DNA from: Chlorokybus atmophyticus
Lineage: Eukaryota > Streptophyta > Chlorokybophyceae > Chlorokybales > Chlorokybaceae
Reading direction: 5' to 3'
NCBI GenBank assembly: GCA_009103225.1
Contig: RHPI01000560.1
Span: 711,404 to 775,403, forward strand
Length of the DNA stretch: 64,000 bases
In this document: piece after piece, positions 12,040 to 24,100 of the stretch
Layout: each line of letters begins with the position of its first letter
Numbering within the stretch: position 1 is the first letter of the stretch
Translations under genes and position numbers: made by a program
The notes under the pieces: generated by a model
The model's input: only the letters and a program-made list of their open reading frames with translations
The model's database searches: none
Told to the model about the DNA's origin: nothing

Positions 12040-13420
12040 TCACTGCTATGAATAATGGGCATCGCGCTCAATATCGTACGTAAAGTTCTTGTCTGCTCTC
12101 TCCTTCTCCAAGCGCTCTGCCTCTTCATTCTCCTCATTTAAATCTTCCTGCTCCTCAGTGGGCGGCTCTTCGCGGGACAAAGCCTCAGGTTCATCACTAG
12201 CGCTACCTTGTCATGTCACATGACAGGGCAGAGCTAGCATGAAGACATACACAGTGTATGTCTTGCTCCACAATGTCGTTGTAACATACATGGAATGGGA
12301 CATATATGAGATATGTAGCTCTCCATATGGCAGCGACTTTTGCTGCCATGGCCTAAAGGTGCCAATGTTACAGCTGTCCTCATTGCTGTCCATGGCGTGG
12401 CTCAAGTTGACCTCACACTTCATGAAGGCTTTCTTGATCAGCTTCGCTGGAATCTTTTCTCAACCTCTGCGCATCCAGTCGCACACTTGCGCTTTGTTGA
12501 AGTGGCATTGATGTCCAGCTGGCGTGAAAGTGTGTTGAGTGGTGTCCGCCAACCACATGATCAACTGCGCAACCCACAACTCCTCATTAGCAATGCACTC
12601 AACATGCCTGAATGTGCATACGCATTGCGTATTGTAGTGCTTTGGCAATGCACTACAAATTGCGCATGCATATACGGTTTACCTCAACTTGCATGAAGAC
12701 CTTAAAAGGTCTGCAAATAAATACATCGAGTGGTTGGACAATGGAAGGCAACCCGCCAGGGTTGACTGCCGTCATTCTTAAGAGTCACAAAATGGACCTG
12801 CAAAACTGTCCCACACTAGCAACCCGCGTGCTTAAACACATGCATGTGATATTGTATTATGCGCGCGCTCACGTATGTTTACTTATGAGAGGCTTTGCTG
12901 ATCCGGTTGGGGCGCTTTTGCACCACCTCCTTCACATGCAACCTGTACGACTCATCTTTCATCTAACCGTTCTTGTTTGCCCATACCAGGACATATGATG
13001 GATTGAGATCACGAGGTACCGATGTGCGCTAGAGAATGACGACTAGTAGCAGCTTGAACCCATCCGTTGCACACCTCAACACTACAATCATGTTCTTCTT
13101 TTTGTGGCCAATGCCACACACATGGACATCCCTGCTGCCAGTCTGGTTGATGGTGTAGTCCGCCATGATATTGTAACACATACACGATTCTAGCCTTAAG
13201 GTACTTACTTGCAGCCCGTGATTTCCACATATCTGAAAAAGCGTTTACCTTCCCCACAACATTTTTTTGCAAACGCTAAGCAGCTTTTGTACGTCTGCGC
13301 GAGCGTTTAATGCGCAAGATCAATTTAAATACTTTCATGAAGTGACGCAGCCACCTCAAGGATGCTTTAAACGAGAGCATGTCCTCTGCACCATGCTCTT
13401 CGTTTCAATGCCGTATCAGC
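12040..13420 (-). pseudogene. Tigger/pogo-type DDE transposase relic
   Basis: Fragments on the minus strand follow the order of a Tigger transposase. A CENP-B-like helix-turn-helix piece FKASLRWLRHFM lies near 13360. The RNase H core piece DYTINQTGSRDVHVCGIGHK, followed by MIVVLRCATDGFKL, lies near 13160-13030. The third-Asp motif NPGGLPSIVQPLDV and RPFKVFMQVE lies near 12750-12680. The C-terminal CDWMRR, IPAKLIKKAFMKCE and LSHAMDSNED occur near 12480-12370. A strongly acidic tail runs through 12190-12050. Frames shift repeatedly and stops interrupt it, so no protein can be made. It differs in motif detail from the two other DDE elements in the window (Gly-Gly-Leu before the third Asp), so it is a separate lineage and the oldest by decay. 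Confidence 0.75.
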
Positions 13421-14876
13421 TTGCGCGCATGCTCGTGCGCATGAGTAAAACATGCATTAGCATGTGAACAACACGCATGTGCATGTGAACCAGGAGACAG
13501 ACACTGCATTCATGACGCAATGTAAATATGTGGAGCAGACTTGATTTATAGGTGCTATGACACACATGCCTCTTGTGCGCTAGTTTATCACAGAATTGTA
13601 GCAACCATCATCAACCATAACAGCACCTGGTGCCCGGCGTCCATCCTTGAAGCGAGAGCGCACCTGCGAAGTGTCTTGAATTTTTGGCCTTCACTCACCT
13701 ACCATATGCGTATTCTTGTGGTTAACACGTCTGACTTGCGCGCCACTTACTTCTTGCTCCAGCCTTGGTCAAGCCGCCGAACTCTTTGCTGCTACACAAC
13801 AGGCACACAGATAAATGCCGTGCATTTAAACAACATGTAAGGGCAAGAGTGCACAAGTGCAGTCATGTGTTAACACACATTAGCAGCATCGTACATGCGC
13901 GATCATCATAATGGTGTAGTATTACTTTGTGTGCATCATGTTACAAGCTTAAGCATGCACAGATACAAGTGCTGTTAACTTCACTTGTATGTGTGAAGTT
14001 AACAGCACTTGTATGTGTTCGTATCACATGCTCAACAGTGCACATGTGCAAAGAATGAGTGCAAAGGATCAATTCTCGTGAGCATTCATTTCAGCACTCC
14101 CAAGGGGTGAAGCGTGCAGGACTTGTGTGCGTTCATATTGCATGTATAAGATTGCATATGTAACGCAAGCAATGCATAGAATCAATTGATTTTTAAAAGC
14201 GTTCAGCAAGAGTACACTGTCGCAAGAGTATAGTACATGTGTTTTCACTCTCACACCTTCTGCCATCAACCAAAACTGGGTGCGTATGTATTGTTTGTAA
14301 ACAAGAAGACGTGCTTCTGAGCTTCACGCTAGGGTTGCCATTCTTTACGTCCCACACCTGCAAAACGTTCACCGCCTGCGTGCCGAGCCACATCTGCGTC
14401 ATCATACTCAGCAGCTGCGGCGGCGGCGGCGGCAGCTGCAGTGGCGGCAGCAGCTAAGGTTGCAGTTGCGGCGGCCTGTGTCTCCGCTTAAATAGCAGCC
14501 TCTTGCCTCGCATGCTGCTTCAATGCAGCCATAGCGCCTCGGCAGCCACCACCACGGACCACCACTGCCAATACTGCCTTTGCGCTAAAATGAGCAAAGT
14601 CTGTGGCTTTACGCGCATCGGCGACTCGTCCAAACAGAAGCTGCCTAGGTTCAATACAAGGCAGCCATCTCCCCTCCCCNCCCCCCCTGCGCGAGTAAAA
14701 TCTCTGTTGTATAAAAAGGAGTGGGGGGCTAACATATTCATGTAAAAAGAGGGAGCTTCTGTTCGAGTAAATACGAACGCCTTTTAACAAATGGCAGACG
14801 CTTACTTGTTGACCAACGTTTGTAAAGCGATAAAATGTTTGATTGATGATTGATATGCGCGATTTCCACAGCCTAC
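13421..14876. other. Intergenic
   Basis: No gene recognised. It contains a hairpin at 13965-14012, GC-rich trinucleotide runs near 14415-14460 that would encode Ser/Gly or Ala tracts, and one N at 14690. Confidence 0.45.
13965..14012. repeat. Perfect 20-bp inverted repeat, 8-nt loop
   Basis: Arms 13965-13984 and 13993-14012 are exact reverse complements with an 8-nt loop, the same loop length as the 17-bp hairpin at 756-797. It lies in non-coding DNA. Too short and too perfect for a typical animal-style precursor, but a small-RNA origin or a recent palindromic insertion is possible. Confidence 0.9.
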
Positions 14877-15512
14877 ATTTCACGCCCGCACCGCCACCGC
14901 AGCACAAAGACTTGAAAGATGAGATACGCATCAGACCTGAGAAGTACCACATTTTGGTCTTAATTCAGGTGGGATTGTTGTGTGGGTGTGTTGGTTTGTG
15001 GGTGTAGGTTGATACGTCATTGTTATCGTTATATCCGATTGAGGTGTGAGGCATTTGTTGTTTAACGTGCGGCCAAGGCATTATTTTGCAATTGCGGCGC
15101 GAGCGCACGCACAGCGTGCCATTGGTGGAGTTGTTGGGGAAGGTTGTGGAGGTGATGCGGCAGGTGGGGGGAGCGATGGCGATGTCGGCAAAGAGCAGCT
15201 TTCGGCGTATATCATATGCAGTCGCGGAAATGACTCGCAGCTCGCTGTCCAAGTAAAGCTCAAGTAAATAGCGTTGTCGTGTGTGTGCATGCGCGAGTGC
15301 ATATGTACGTGGGCGCACGCTTGTGTGTGTCTATGCGTGCGCGAGCGCGTGCACCTATGCATGCGCGTATGCACGACTCATGTGGGGTTGTTGTTTATAT
15401 GTGTATGTATTGTTAGGCGCTGCATAAGGCCGGGTTGCATAGGGCGAAGGATGTTGTGCGTAGATTGGAGAACTGGCGCAGCCTGGTGGATCCAATTGTC
15501 CCAAGCTATTAA
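14877..15512 (+). pseudogene. Partial duplicate of MOCS3 (rhodanese end), degenerate
   Basis: Sequence from 14877 matches the last part of MOCS3 exon 8 and all of exons 9 and 10, with the introns between them in place. Recognisable pieces: KDLKDEIRIRPEKYHI (intact KDLKDEERTRPEEYHI), RHLLFNVRPRHYFAIAA, the rhodanese loop IICSRGNDSQLAVQ, and a full last exon from ALHKAGLHRAKD to a TAA stop. A 2-base deletion near 15100 and a compensating change before about 15170 throw the middle of exon 9 out of frame. The adenylyltransferase half and any start codon are absent. Because introns and downstream flank are copied, this is a segmental duplication. The rhodanese Cys survives, so a short expressed product cannot be fully excluded. 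Confidence 0.85.
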
Positions 15513-16828
15513 ATTGGTGACTGGATGTGTTGTGAGGATTGCCACCAAGTGACATTTGTGTTGATTGAGTGCTTAATGACGGCGTTAAAGTTCAGCAAAC
15601 AAGTACGATTAGTGACATACTTTGACTCCCACAACTGCACATCAGTAAGACAATATTGTACCACCATGGACACAACCAATTCTATGGCCACAATTTCACA
15701 CCCCATCTATAACATGCACGCCACACACATACAAAAGTTCCAGGAGAGCGTTGACACGCATGGTATTTCCCTACCAAATCAAGCCAATACGTTGCTCACT
15801 AAGCGCCGCATTGTGTCTATAAGAAGCGGACATGATGTTGGCAGCGGTTGGTGGCCTGTGCCCCTTGTACAGTTTCACGAAGATGATATTACTGAAAACT
15901 GTTTACCGGACAGTGATCATGAACAGTGAACATCTGCTAAAAATATACACGCTCCGGCAGTCCGGACACGCTATGTGCATTTTGGCCATTGTGAGCAACA
16001 TTTCTGATCAACATATCCTACTGCACAGCGCTCCGCACAAGACTCGGTTTGCCATAGCTCATGCTCCAAGGCGTCACGCGCTGCTTGTGCGGCGTGGACA
16101 ACACGCCTGACGTGTGGCATACCGCGGTGTACCCCTGCCATAGGATAGCCATCGTACCCACGTCATGTCAGTAGTCAACTAATGGTCTATTTTATTGGAT
16201 AAGACCGGATGTGATGATCGTGATAGGTCTGACTATATCTGAGTCGTTGTATTGTAATGATGTTGCGGCAAATAAGCTGCTTGTTAATTGCCTAGTTATG
16301 TTTAAACAGGCGTTTATACAGGCATTTAGCAGAGCTAAGAGTTGTCGCCGTGGTATATAAGTGGCAGTCGCAGCTCAACATAGCATCCCCTTTTTTACTG
16401 TTCTTGGCAGCAAGTGTGCCTACTTGCATAGCAATCAGGGTCCCTAGCATAGTGAGGCTCATACAACAAGCTGTATAATTTTGAAAGTAATATAAGTAAT
16501 ATAACCTTTTGTATTGCGCAATGAGCGTGCTATGCATGTCATACAATGCATGTCATGAATGTGACTGAGGGATGATTTGTGAGTAAGTGCATGTGTTCAG
16601 TTACGTGTGTGAACTCACGTCCGCGTACTTTGCCTAGCGGCGTGACCGGCCTACCACAGACGGAGCGCACTTGTTGCGTTGTGCCGTAGGGTAAGTATGC
16701 CTAACTTGGGGCTGTTTGGAGGTCATAAGGTTATGGCTTCCGCGGTGTTGGTTTTTTGGCTGCCATGTATATGTATGATGTGTGAACTAAGTTTTTCCCT
16801 ACACAGCCATATTTTTAAGGGTTTTTTT
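15513..16828. other. Intergenic
   Basis: The first ~160 bases still show patchy similarity to the sequence after MOCS3 (8060-8220), marking the right end of the duplicated segment near 15680. Beyond that I see no gene. Confidence 0.5.
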
Positions 16829-19800
16829 GGCCTAGTATCACGTTAGTTGCAGTAGGCCAAAGTTGGGGTGTGAAAGCTGTCAGTCTCAAAAGTCGCGGGC
16901 CCTAACCTGGGGACTCGATACAGCCTGCCAAAGGCTGTCAGCAGACTGCAGCCTGTGCTGAAGGCTGTTCAAGGCAACCTTGCAGCCATTTCGGCATGGC
17001 TGCGGCCAGTGGGAGCAGGCTGGGGGGGCAGGCGGACACGCAGGTGATAGCCTTGACATGCAGGCTATTTGGGCTGCAGGCAATGCTTGCCGCCAAGCGA
17101 CGAGCATTGCCTTCATTGCAAGGTTGCAAGCAAGGCGGCGAGGTGGGCGGCATGCACAAGGTACGCAGCATGCATGGGGGACAGGGGTGCATGTGTGTGT
17201 ATGGTTGTATGTACAGGGTCAGAGCATTGCTAGCTACCACTAGTGCTAGGTGTAGCTACTGCTGGGGTGGTCTTGCGCTTCTGGCGCCAGCGTGCGCCAG
17301 CCTCCTTGGCGAGGTGGTTGGTGCGGCCGTTGAAGTGACGCTCAGCGACATCCCACAGGGGATCGCCCAGTTGGTTATGGCATAACATAGGGTTCCACTC
17401 ATAGCGGAACCAGATCTCAAGGGCTTTTCTGGCTGGCTGCTCTCTCACATGCCTCTGCTGCCGTGCATCTTGTGCTGCTGCCTGTGCCTCTGCTCTCTCC
17501 TCCTTCTATAGTTCTTGCTGCCGCTTGGCTGCTGCCTGTGCCTCTGCCTTCTCTTGCCGCTTCTTCTCTTTCTCTCGTTCTTGCTGCTGCTTGGCTGCTG
17601 CTGCTGCCTCTTGTGCCTCTGCTTTTTCTTGTTGCTTCTTCTCCTTCTCCCGCTGTGCTATCATCTTCTTCAGCTGTGCTCTCCTCTTCTTCTCTGCTTG
17701 TGCTGCTGCCTTGGCTACTGTATCCTCAATTGCTTGGACCTTTTTCAGTGCTGCAGCTTCTTTGCGAGCCTTGGTTGCTGCCACCTTGGCAGCCTTGGCC
17801 TCAGCCTTCCTCTGCAGCTCATCGATCACCTCATCAGCAGTCAACAGGTGAGCAATCTTGATGCTCTTGGCCCTCTTTGCTGGCTGCCCATCTGTGCAGT
17901 CTTCTTCGCCATTGTCTTCCTCTACTGCCTGCTCATCTCTAACCTCGATTGCCTCCAGCAGGGCAGATAGTCCAGGTGCCGGTGGGGCTGCTTCAACAGT
18001 GTGGAAGTACTTGTCGCAGCAGTGCTTGTCAAGGGGCCACAACCCACAGGCTCTGAATCCTAAGATGATGTTCTGGGGGGACAACGCAATCAGGTAAGGG
18101 TTTACCAGCATCTTCAAAAAATCCTTGCGCTTGAGTGCCTGGTTGTGCTGTCCGTCCTCCCTTTTACGGTACTCCTTCTTGTAGGCTTCTTTAAATGGGT
18201 GGAAATAGCTAACATCCAACACTTGTAGCCTATGTGTGGTGTGTGGTGGTAGTATGAGGATGTGGAGTCCCCGGTCGAGTGCAAAGCGGATCATCTTTGG
18301 GTTGTACCTTGAAACATGCCCGTCCGTGACTAACAGCGCAGGGTTCTCAGGGCTGACTCCTCCTGGCAGCCATGACACCAGCTTCTCAATCCAGAGCTCG
18401 AAGATGTCAGTAGTCATCCACGCGTTGGCTTGAGCAAAGTAGCGGGCCCCGGGGACCTTGAAGGCCTTGACATCAGCGCTGACTCTCTCTCCCTTTATAA
18501 TCACGAGGGGTGGTGCAGCAAGCCCAGCTCCAATAATTGCGCACATCAAGGTGATGTGCTCTCTGCTGCCGCTGGTTGAACACTGTGCATACTTGTTGCC
18601 ACTGCACAGGCAGACAAGTGAGTCAGCATGTGCATGAACATGTGCATGCACATCAATCTCAAAGACAATGCATGAATCTCAAAGACAACACTAACAACTC
18701 TTACCGTTCGCAGATGATGCGGATGTTCCCTGCAGCACTGTCAGGCTCGATGCCAACCTCGTCTGCTGACAGGATCCTCTCTGGCCCAACACCCAGCTTG
18801 TGCACAGTCTTAGCCAGCAGATTAAAGTATTGGTACACAATGCCTTTGGTGAAGGCAACCCTCCGGGACCTGTCCAGAGGCTCAGCCTTTCTACTGACAA
18901 GGTTGTGCCTCTTTCGTAGCCCATCGAACCACTTCTGCCCAGGTATGCCATTGTTGAACAGCTTTGCGCGCAGGTCTCCCACGAGCCGCTTGCCTGCTTC
19001 AACACAAACCTCCCCCGAGGTAACACCTCTCCCCCATTTGTTTCGCAGCTTCACCCACTCTGCCAAGTCCTTCTCTTCTTCATCAGTCAACACAGTCGGA
19101 GCCCCTGGTGCTCTGCATTGCATACACACTTTACTCAGCCCCCCACCAACGCAGTGACCAACTCCTGACTGCAACACTGAATGCACTGACAGGCAGGACT
19201 TGCTAACTCACTTGTACACAGGCAGGTCCTGCTGCTGGGCAACGAATCTGCGCATGGTTGAGTCAGAGATGTCCAGCTCCTTCACTGCGTCACTCACAAG
19301 CATGCAGCCTTGGTTGATCGCAGTGACAGCCCTGCTGATGTCCTCCATCCTCCCCTCGTATGTGCTGTAGTTGCGCTTGCGTTTGTTGGCCTTGGGAGTC
19401 TGGGCCTTCACTCTCTTGCCCTGCCAGCAGCATGTTAGCTTGGGTGGTCTGAGTGGCATATGCCACCGTGATGACAAGCATGCCAAAGCGTGCAAACTAC
19501 CCACCCGGGTCCAGCTGCGTGGCATAGCAGTAGGTGTAGTTGTGTAGTTGTGGTAGTCTTGCCTTGGACTTAGGGACCTCCTTGCAATGCACAGTCCTCC
19601 TCCACACTACTGCCGTGTGCTAACTCAGTGCATGCCCACACTTGCATGCACACGCTCAACACCAACTAGCGGTGACGACGTAGCGCGATTTTAAGACTGC
19701 AACCACCAACAACACTAGGAAACACACTCCTAAAATCGTGAATGCGCCTACAAATTACAGTAATACCAACAAGGTAGCTTCCCTATCAGTTTCAAGCCCA

Positions 19801-20072
19801 ACAACAGCCTCTACATAAAGTTGGTTTTTGGGGGTGTCGCCAACGTAACCCCTAAAAATGTGCACATTGCAACTTTTCCATCTCCGTAGCAAATGGGCTG
19901 AAACTTGGTAAATAGGCTAATGAGACCAATACAATCCACTGGAAAAAAACCGCAACCCATTTGCTATTCACATGCTAAAGATATCACTCCATGAAATTAT
20001 AAAGTGCATAATCCATAATTTGCCACCAAAATTCCCTACTGTTGAAATTCAAAACTCCCGCTATACTAGGCC
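16829..20072 (-). mobile_element. pogo-like DNA transposon (element 1)
   Basis: The core is a DDE_1-type transposase gene (17230-19525). Outside it, a 10-base inverted repeat (GGCCTAGTAT at 16829-16838, its complement at 20063-20072) is followed inward by partly matching bases, making these candidate terminal repeats about 3.2 kb apart. The match is short and I could not see a clear TA target duplication, so the ends are tentative. About 500 bases between the gene's 5' end and the right end are AT-rich non-coding DNA. Confidence 0.5.
17230..19525 (-). CDS. pogo-like DDE transposase with a premature stop
   Basis: Minus-strand exons are 19525-19505, 19420-19212, 19112-18705 and 18601-17506, giving 577 residues to a TAG at 17508-17506. 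A Psq-type helix-turn-helix (RRF after DISDSTM) and a CENP-B-type domain (LTDEEEKDLAEWVKL) should bind the element ends. The DDE_1 core has the first Asp in ILSADEVGIEPD, the second in LLVTDGHVSRYNP and the third in LQVLDVSYFHPFKEAYKKEY, the DDD pattern of pogo relatives. GFRACGLWPLD follows. A long Lys/Ala/Glu/Gln coiled coil makes up the C-terminus. The same frame stays open past the TAG for another 91 codons to 17230, including ALEIWFRYEWNPMLCHNQLG, so the stop truncates a longer protein. The catalytic core is intact; activity is possible but unproven. The first small intron is uncertain. Confidence 0.8.
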
Positions 20073-20123
20073 GTTTGTAATACTGTTTGAATCCACGCGT
20101 AGCTAACGGCCTGAGGCATCACC
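19526..20123. other. AT-rich flank of transposon element 1
   Basis: No open frame of interest. It holds the presumed 5' leader and right end of element 1. Confidence 0.5.
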
Positions 20124-20768
20124 TCACATTATTTGGCCGTCAAATACCCACTTGTCCGCCAGTTATGGCACAAAAACGGCCAATTCACCAAGATACGGCG
20201 CGTTCCCAAGTTAGGCGGTTTTACCCTAGGGCATGACGCGTTGCGTGACGAGGTGTACGTGCTGCTGCGCGAGGCGGGCTACGTGGTCGGCCGAGAACAG
20301 ACGAGTTCTATCCCGATCCAGGTGGGGGAAACACGTGGACGGCGGGTGGACATGTTCGCCGCGGAACCAGGTGGTTGTTGGACGTGACAATCATCGCGTG
20401 CGGGCCGGCGCCAGGGGGGGGCGGCACGAGCAGCGGAGCAGGGCAAGCGCCGGAAGTACCACGACCACCCACCGGTTGACGTACTGATCCCACTGGCGGC
20501 GGAGACCCACGGCACTCTTGGGGCTGCCTTCCAAGACCTCATCAACCAGGTTGCCCGCCACACGGTGTACACGCGTGGCTTGGAGCTGCGCCGCCTGGGT
20601 GGCTTCGTGGCCATCATCCGGCAGCGAGTGGCCTGTGCGTTGCAACGTGTGCAGGGACTGGCGCTGCTGGACCGTGCAGCGGCGGCTGTGGATTCGGCGC
20701 CGGGCTGGGGCCCCTTGGGCGCAATACCCACGGCGGAGGCGGACGCAGCGCTGGCTGGGGCAGCGTAA
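20124..20768 (+). pseudogene. 3' fragment of a non-LTR retrotransposon polyprotein
   Basis: The conceptual protein starts abruptly and matches the layout seen at the C-terminus of algal reverse-transcriptase polyproteins: HDALRDEVYVLLREAGYVV, GRRVDMFAAEPG, then in another frame WLLDVTIIACGPA, then KRRKYHDHPPVDVLIPLAAE, THGTLGAAFQDLINQVA and RQRVACALQRVQGLALLDRA, ending at a TAA. The RRVD...LLDVT and later KRRKY...E residues resemble a restriction-like endonuclease core. At least one frameshift around 20370-20450 separates the parts. The polymerase domain is missing, as expected for a 5'-truncated insertion. Its GC content is clearly higher than that of neighbouring DNA. Family assignment rests on pattern memory, so it is moderate. 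Confidence 0.6.
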
Positions 20769-21179
20769 TCGTGTGTAGCACTGACATTGCCTACTGCTAG
20801 CGGCTACTGTGACCCGTGGTGCTGTGTGCATGCTGTGTACAAAAGATGCAAGCTGCATCATGTGTTGTGTAGTGTGGGTTGATAGGTAAGGACGAACGCC
20901 GCTTTGGCCTGGCATTGTGTTGACTTGATAGAGAGAGAGGCTGGAGACAGATTATGCTTGTACATGTAGACCTAAGGTATCCTGCTCAAACTACTATCCT
21001 ACTGTGCCTACTGTCCTGCTATGCAACGAACTACACTACTAGCCTACTGTGCCTACTGTATGTGCAGCCCCATCCTGTACCACACTGTACACCGAGCTCA
21101 CCACCACCAACAATACCACCACTACACAACATCACCTGTACTACAAAAACACACTTTTTACAGTTGCACAGTGAGTCAG
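20769..21179. other. Intergenic; repeat copy 2
   Basis: Contains the second interspersed repeat copy (20985-21130) and the 3' untranslated end of the RER-like gene. A TGTAA motif, the usual green-algal polyadenylation signal, lies on the minus strand about 20 bases beyond that gene's stop. Confidence 0.5.
20985..21130 (+). repeat. Interspersed repeat copy 2 (also at 8455-8600)
   Basis: Same block order as copy 1: CCTACT-type units, then CCCCATCCTGTACCAC, then ACCACCAACAA-like sequence. It abuts the retrotransposon fragment but does not look like its tail. Confidence 0.6.
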
Positions 21180-24100
21180 TCACTGCACCTCCTGCATGAT
21201 GCTCTGGACATCAGAGGCATGCATGATGCTCTGGACATCCGAGGCATCAGCAGTGCAGCTATCAACCACGCTAACAGCGTATGACACGCCAGTGAGGTCC
21301 TCTTCTGCTGCCGCTGATCCAATCATCGACTCCTGTGCTGGGGTCGAGAGAATCATGCTGAGGAGCTCCTGCTGGCGTTCAAGTTCCAAAACCTCGCGTG
21401 ATTGTTGTTGGAATGTGGTCTCATCAAGGAGGTCAAGCATTAGGCAGTCGTTGGATTCGGCATAAGGTTGGGTGGTTATGTGCACAGACTCTAAGGACGC
21501 GGCAACTGTTGATGCATCAGTGGCGGGCGATGCTTCGGGCTCCGCAGTTTTGGACTGCAGCTGGAAGAAGCGTGCGGTATCTATCCATTGCTGCAGCGCA
21601 TACAACAAACGGTCAGTGAGCTTGCATCCTGTGTGGACTTATACGACACAACAAGCAGCACGCGCTGACAAGCTGAGAGGCCAGCACGCCCCAACACGCG
21701 AATACTAACACACCTGCACGTGTGCCCACATGCCCACACATGTACACGAGCATAGGGGTGCACACGCAAACGTGCGTGCCCTCGCATACACACACAAGCA
21801 TTGCGCTAGTACTCACCGAAGTGCCCCAGAAGGAGTTGGCTGTGCGAGTGACGAAGGACAGGAACGCTCCAGCCAACGGCCACTCGACGAGCAGGTAGTC
21901 CGCAAGCCAATGTTCAACAACACCAGCAATGAACTGGTACCGCAGGTTGGATGACGTGGCAAGGAATGTCCCATACACAAGTGATGTCTTCAACACAGGC
22001 GATTGCTTGACTCCGCTGTTATTGTTGTTCTTCCCGCCTTTCCAGCGCACGAACGCATTTGTGATGGACAGCGTGCCCAAGTTGGCTACAACACCAACGC
22101 CAAAGAGCTTCGCGCCACTAGCGAATACGCTCAGAATCCTGTCTGCTAATGACCACTTCTCCCCGTTCATTGCGCGCTGGAAGGCGTTCTCAGGAAGGGA
22201 CCTCAGGGTGGACAACCAGCCCGGCAAGTTGCTTGCTTCTGTATCAGCAAAAGGAGTCAGTCACACATGATTTGCTTGTCCTGCTATGACACGACACACG
22301 CGCAGCCACTCGCACATGCACACACGCGCGCACACGCGGACAGTCACACTCTGACACATATTGCTGACCTTCAAGGCCAGCATTGTGAAAGGATAGCGTT
22401 GGTGCCGGCAGCCATACAGTGAAAAAGTCTACAACGCTCCCTCTGATAACGTCCGTGGCGACGTACTGAATCTCAGCCCAGAAGCGGGGCCCACGTTTCT
22501 GCACCTCCGCTATCAACGTGGTCGTGATCGATATTGACTCCTCCACCAGCAGACGCGTCACGAACTGCGGGTCAGCCAACCTGCACAGAGTCGGGGTGAA
22601 TAAGGCAAGCGCTTGTACTGTATTAACCCACATGTGGTGCATGTGTGAGGTCTCTCACCATCTCTCTCGGAGACCTTGGAAGCGCCTTGCGGCCGCAGAG
22701 AGGAGAGGGTTTGAGTCAAGGTCAAGAAACCGCTGCAGTATGTCGGGAGAGATGACGCCGCGTTCCACTCCAGCCTGTAGCCCGAGGAAAGGAGAAACTC
22801 GTCAGTGACTCGTTGAGGTCAACCCAACAATGTTTGATCCACCCACACAGCATGCATGCGTACTTTGTTCGTACGTGCGTGCGTGTGTGTTTGTGTGTGT
22901 GTTTTCAACACATACAGTCCAGTACACAACCACACGTTATGGCAAAGATCTAGTAATGCGCTTGCCTGAATGTCTTGGGGGAGAATGTGGTTGGACCCTG
23001 CGGCGCTCATGATGCGCGCGACCTCAGCGCGGTCGAAGCAATTCTCCGTGCACGGTTTCGCCGCAGCGTACCAGAGGAACTCAGCCTCCGGGACGTCTCC
23101 CTCGGTGCGTATGCGCTGGCGCTCGGGGTTCAGCAGGATTACTACCTGGTCCTTGGCACCGCCCCCGCCCGCCTTCTTCGGCGGGAACACCTGCTGCGCC
23201 AGCCGCGCGGGAACGCCCGTCCCGTAACGCCCGAACCGCACGTGGCTCGCGCCTGTTATCGCCACCACGAGGGTGTTCCTGTTTTGCAGCTCCTTTGCAA
23301 TCACTGTTGCGGCGCTGTACTCCACCACAGCTCTCGCCTGCGGGGACACAATGTTGGCACATGCACACAACAGCCAGGCCACATTGCACATGTTGGTTGC
23401 GCGCAGGCTCAGTTGTGTGCAGTAAACCAACCTGTGCATATCGATACGGGCTCGGGGTGAAGGCAGAGCTTGAGGCGCTGATGGACACGCTGTCGTGAGG
23501 GTAGGGGAAGCCTCGGAGGGGAGGACCGTAGCGCTTCTTGTCTGAGGAGCGCAAGGCCGCTATGCCATGCGCTTGCACAAGCCGCAGAACCTGCACAAAG
23601 GGTCACACGGGTCAAGTCATGCTATGATGTTCATTGGCCAGCAACTCATACACGTGTACGTGCGTAGGTAGTGCAGCACATAGTGTGGCAAACTCACACC
23701 TCAGGAGGAGGTGCAGCAGCCGCCAGGCGCAGGCGGTTCTCACGAGCATACTTCAGTAGCGGCACGTACCCTTCCCACCTGTTCTCGGGCAGGGAACCCA
23801 CAACACGGTCCTCTATTGCGCTGAGCTCCACCCTGCAGTTACACAGTCTCAAACAATGGTGACAAGACACAACAAACCACAACCGTCGCACTAACGAGTG
23901 TGCATGTGGGCGGGTGCGTGTATGCACCTGCCCGCTATGTAGTCATCGAGCACATCCTGGTAGGGCTGAGGGCAGAAGCCGAGTGCAATGGTGACTTGAC
24001 GATTGATCCAGGGCGCATCCTTCTCTCGTGCAGCAATCGCATCAGCACGCAACCTATCTACAGTGGCCTTGACTATCTCCAGCTCCAGTTGCTGTAAGGA

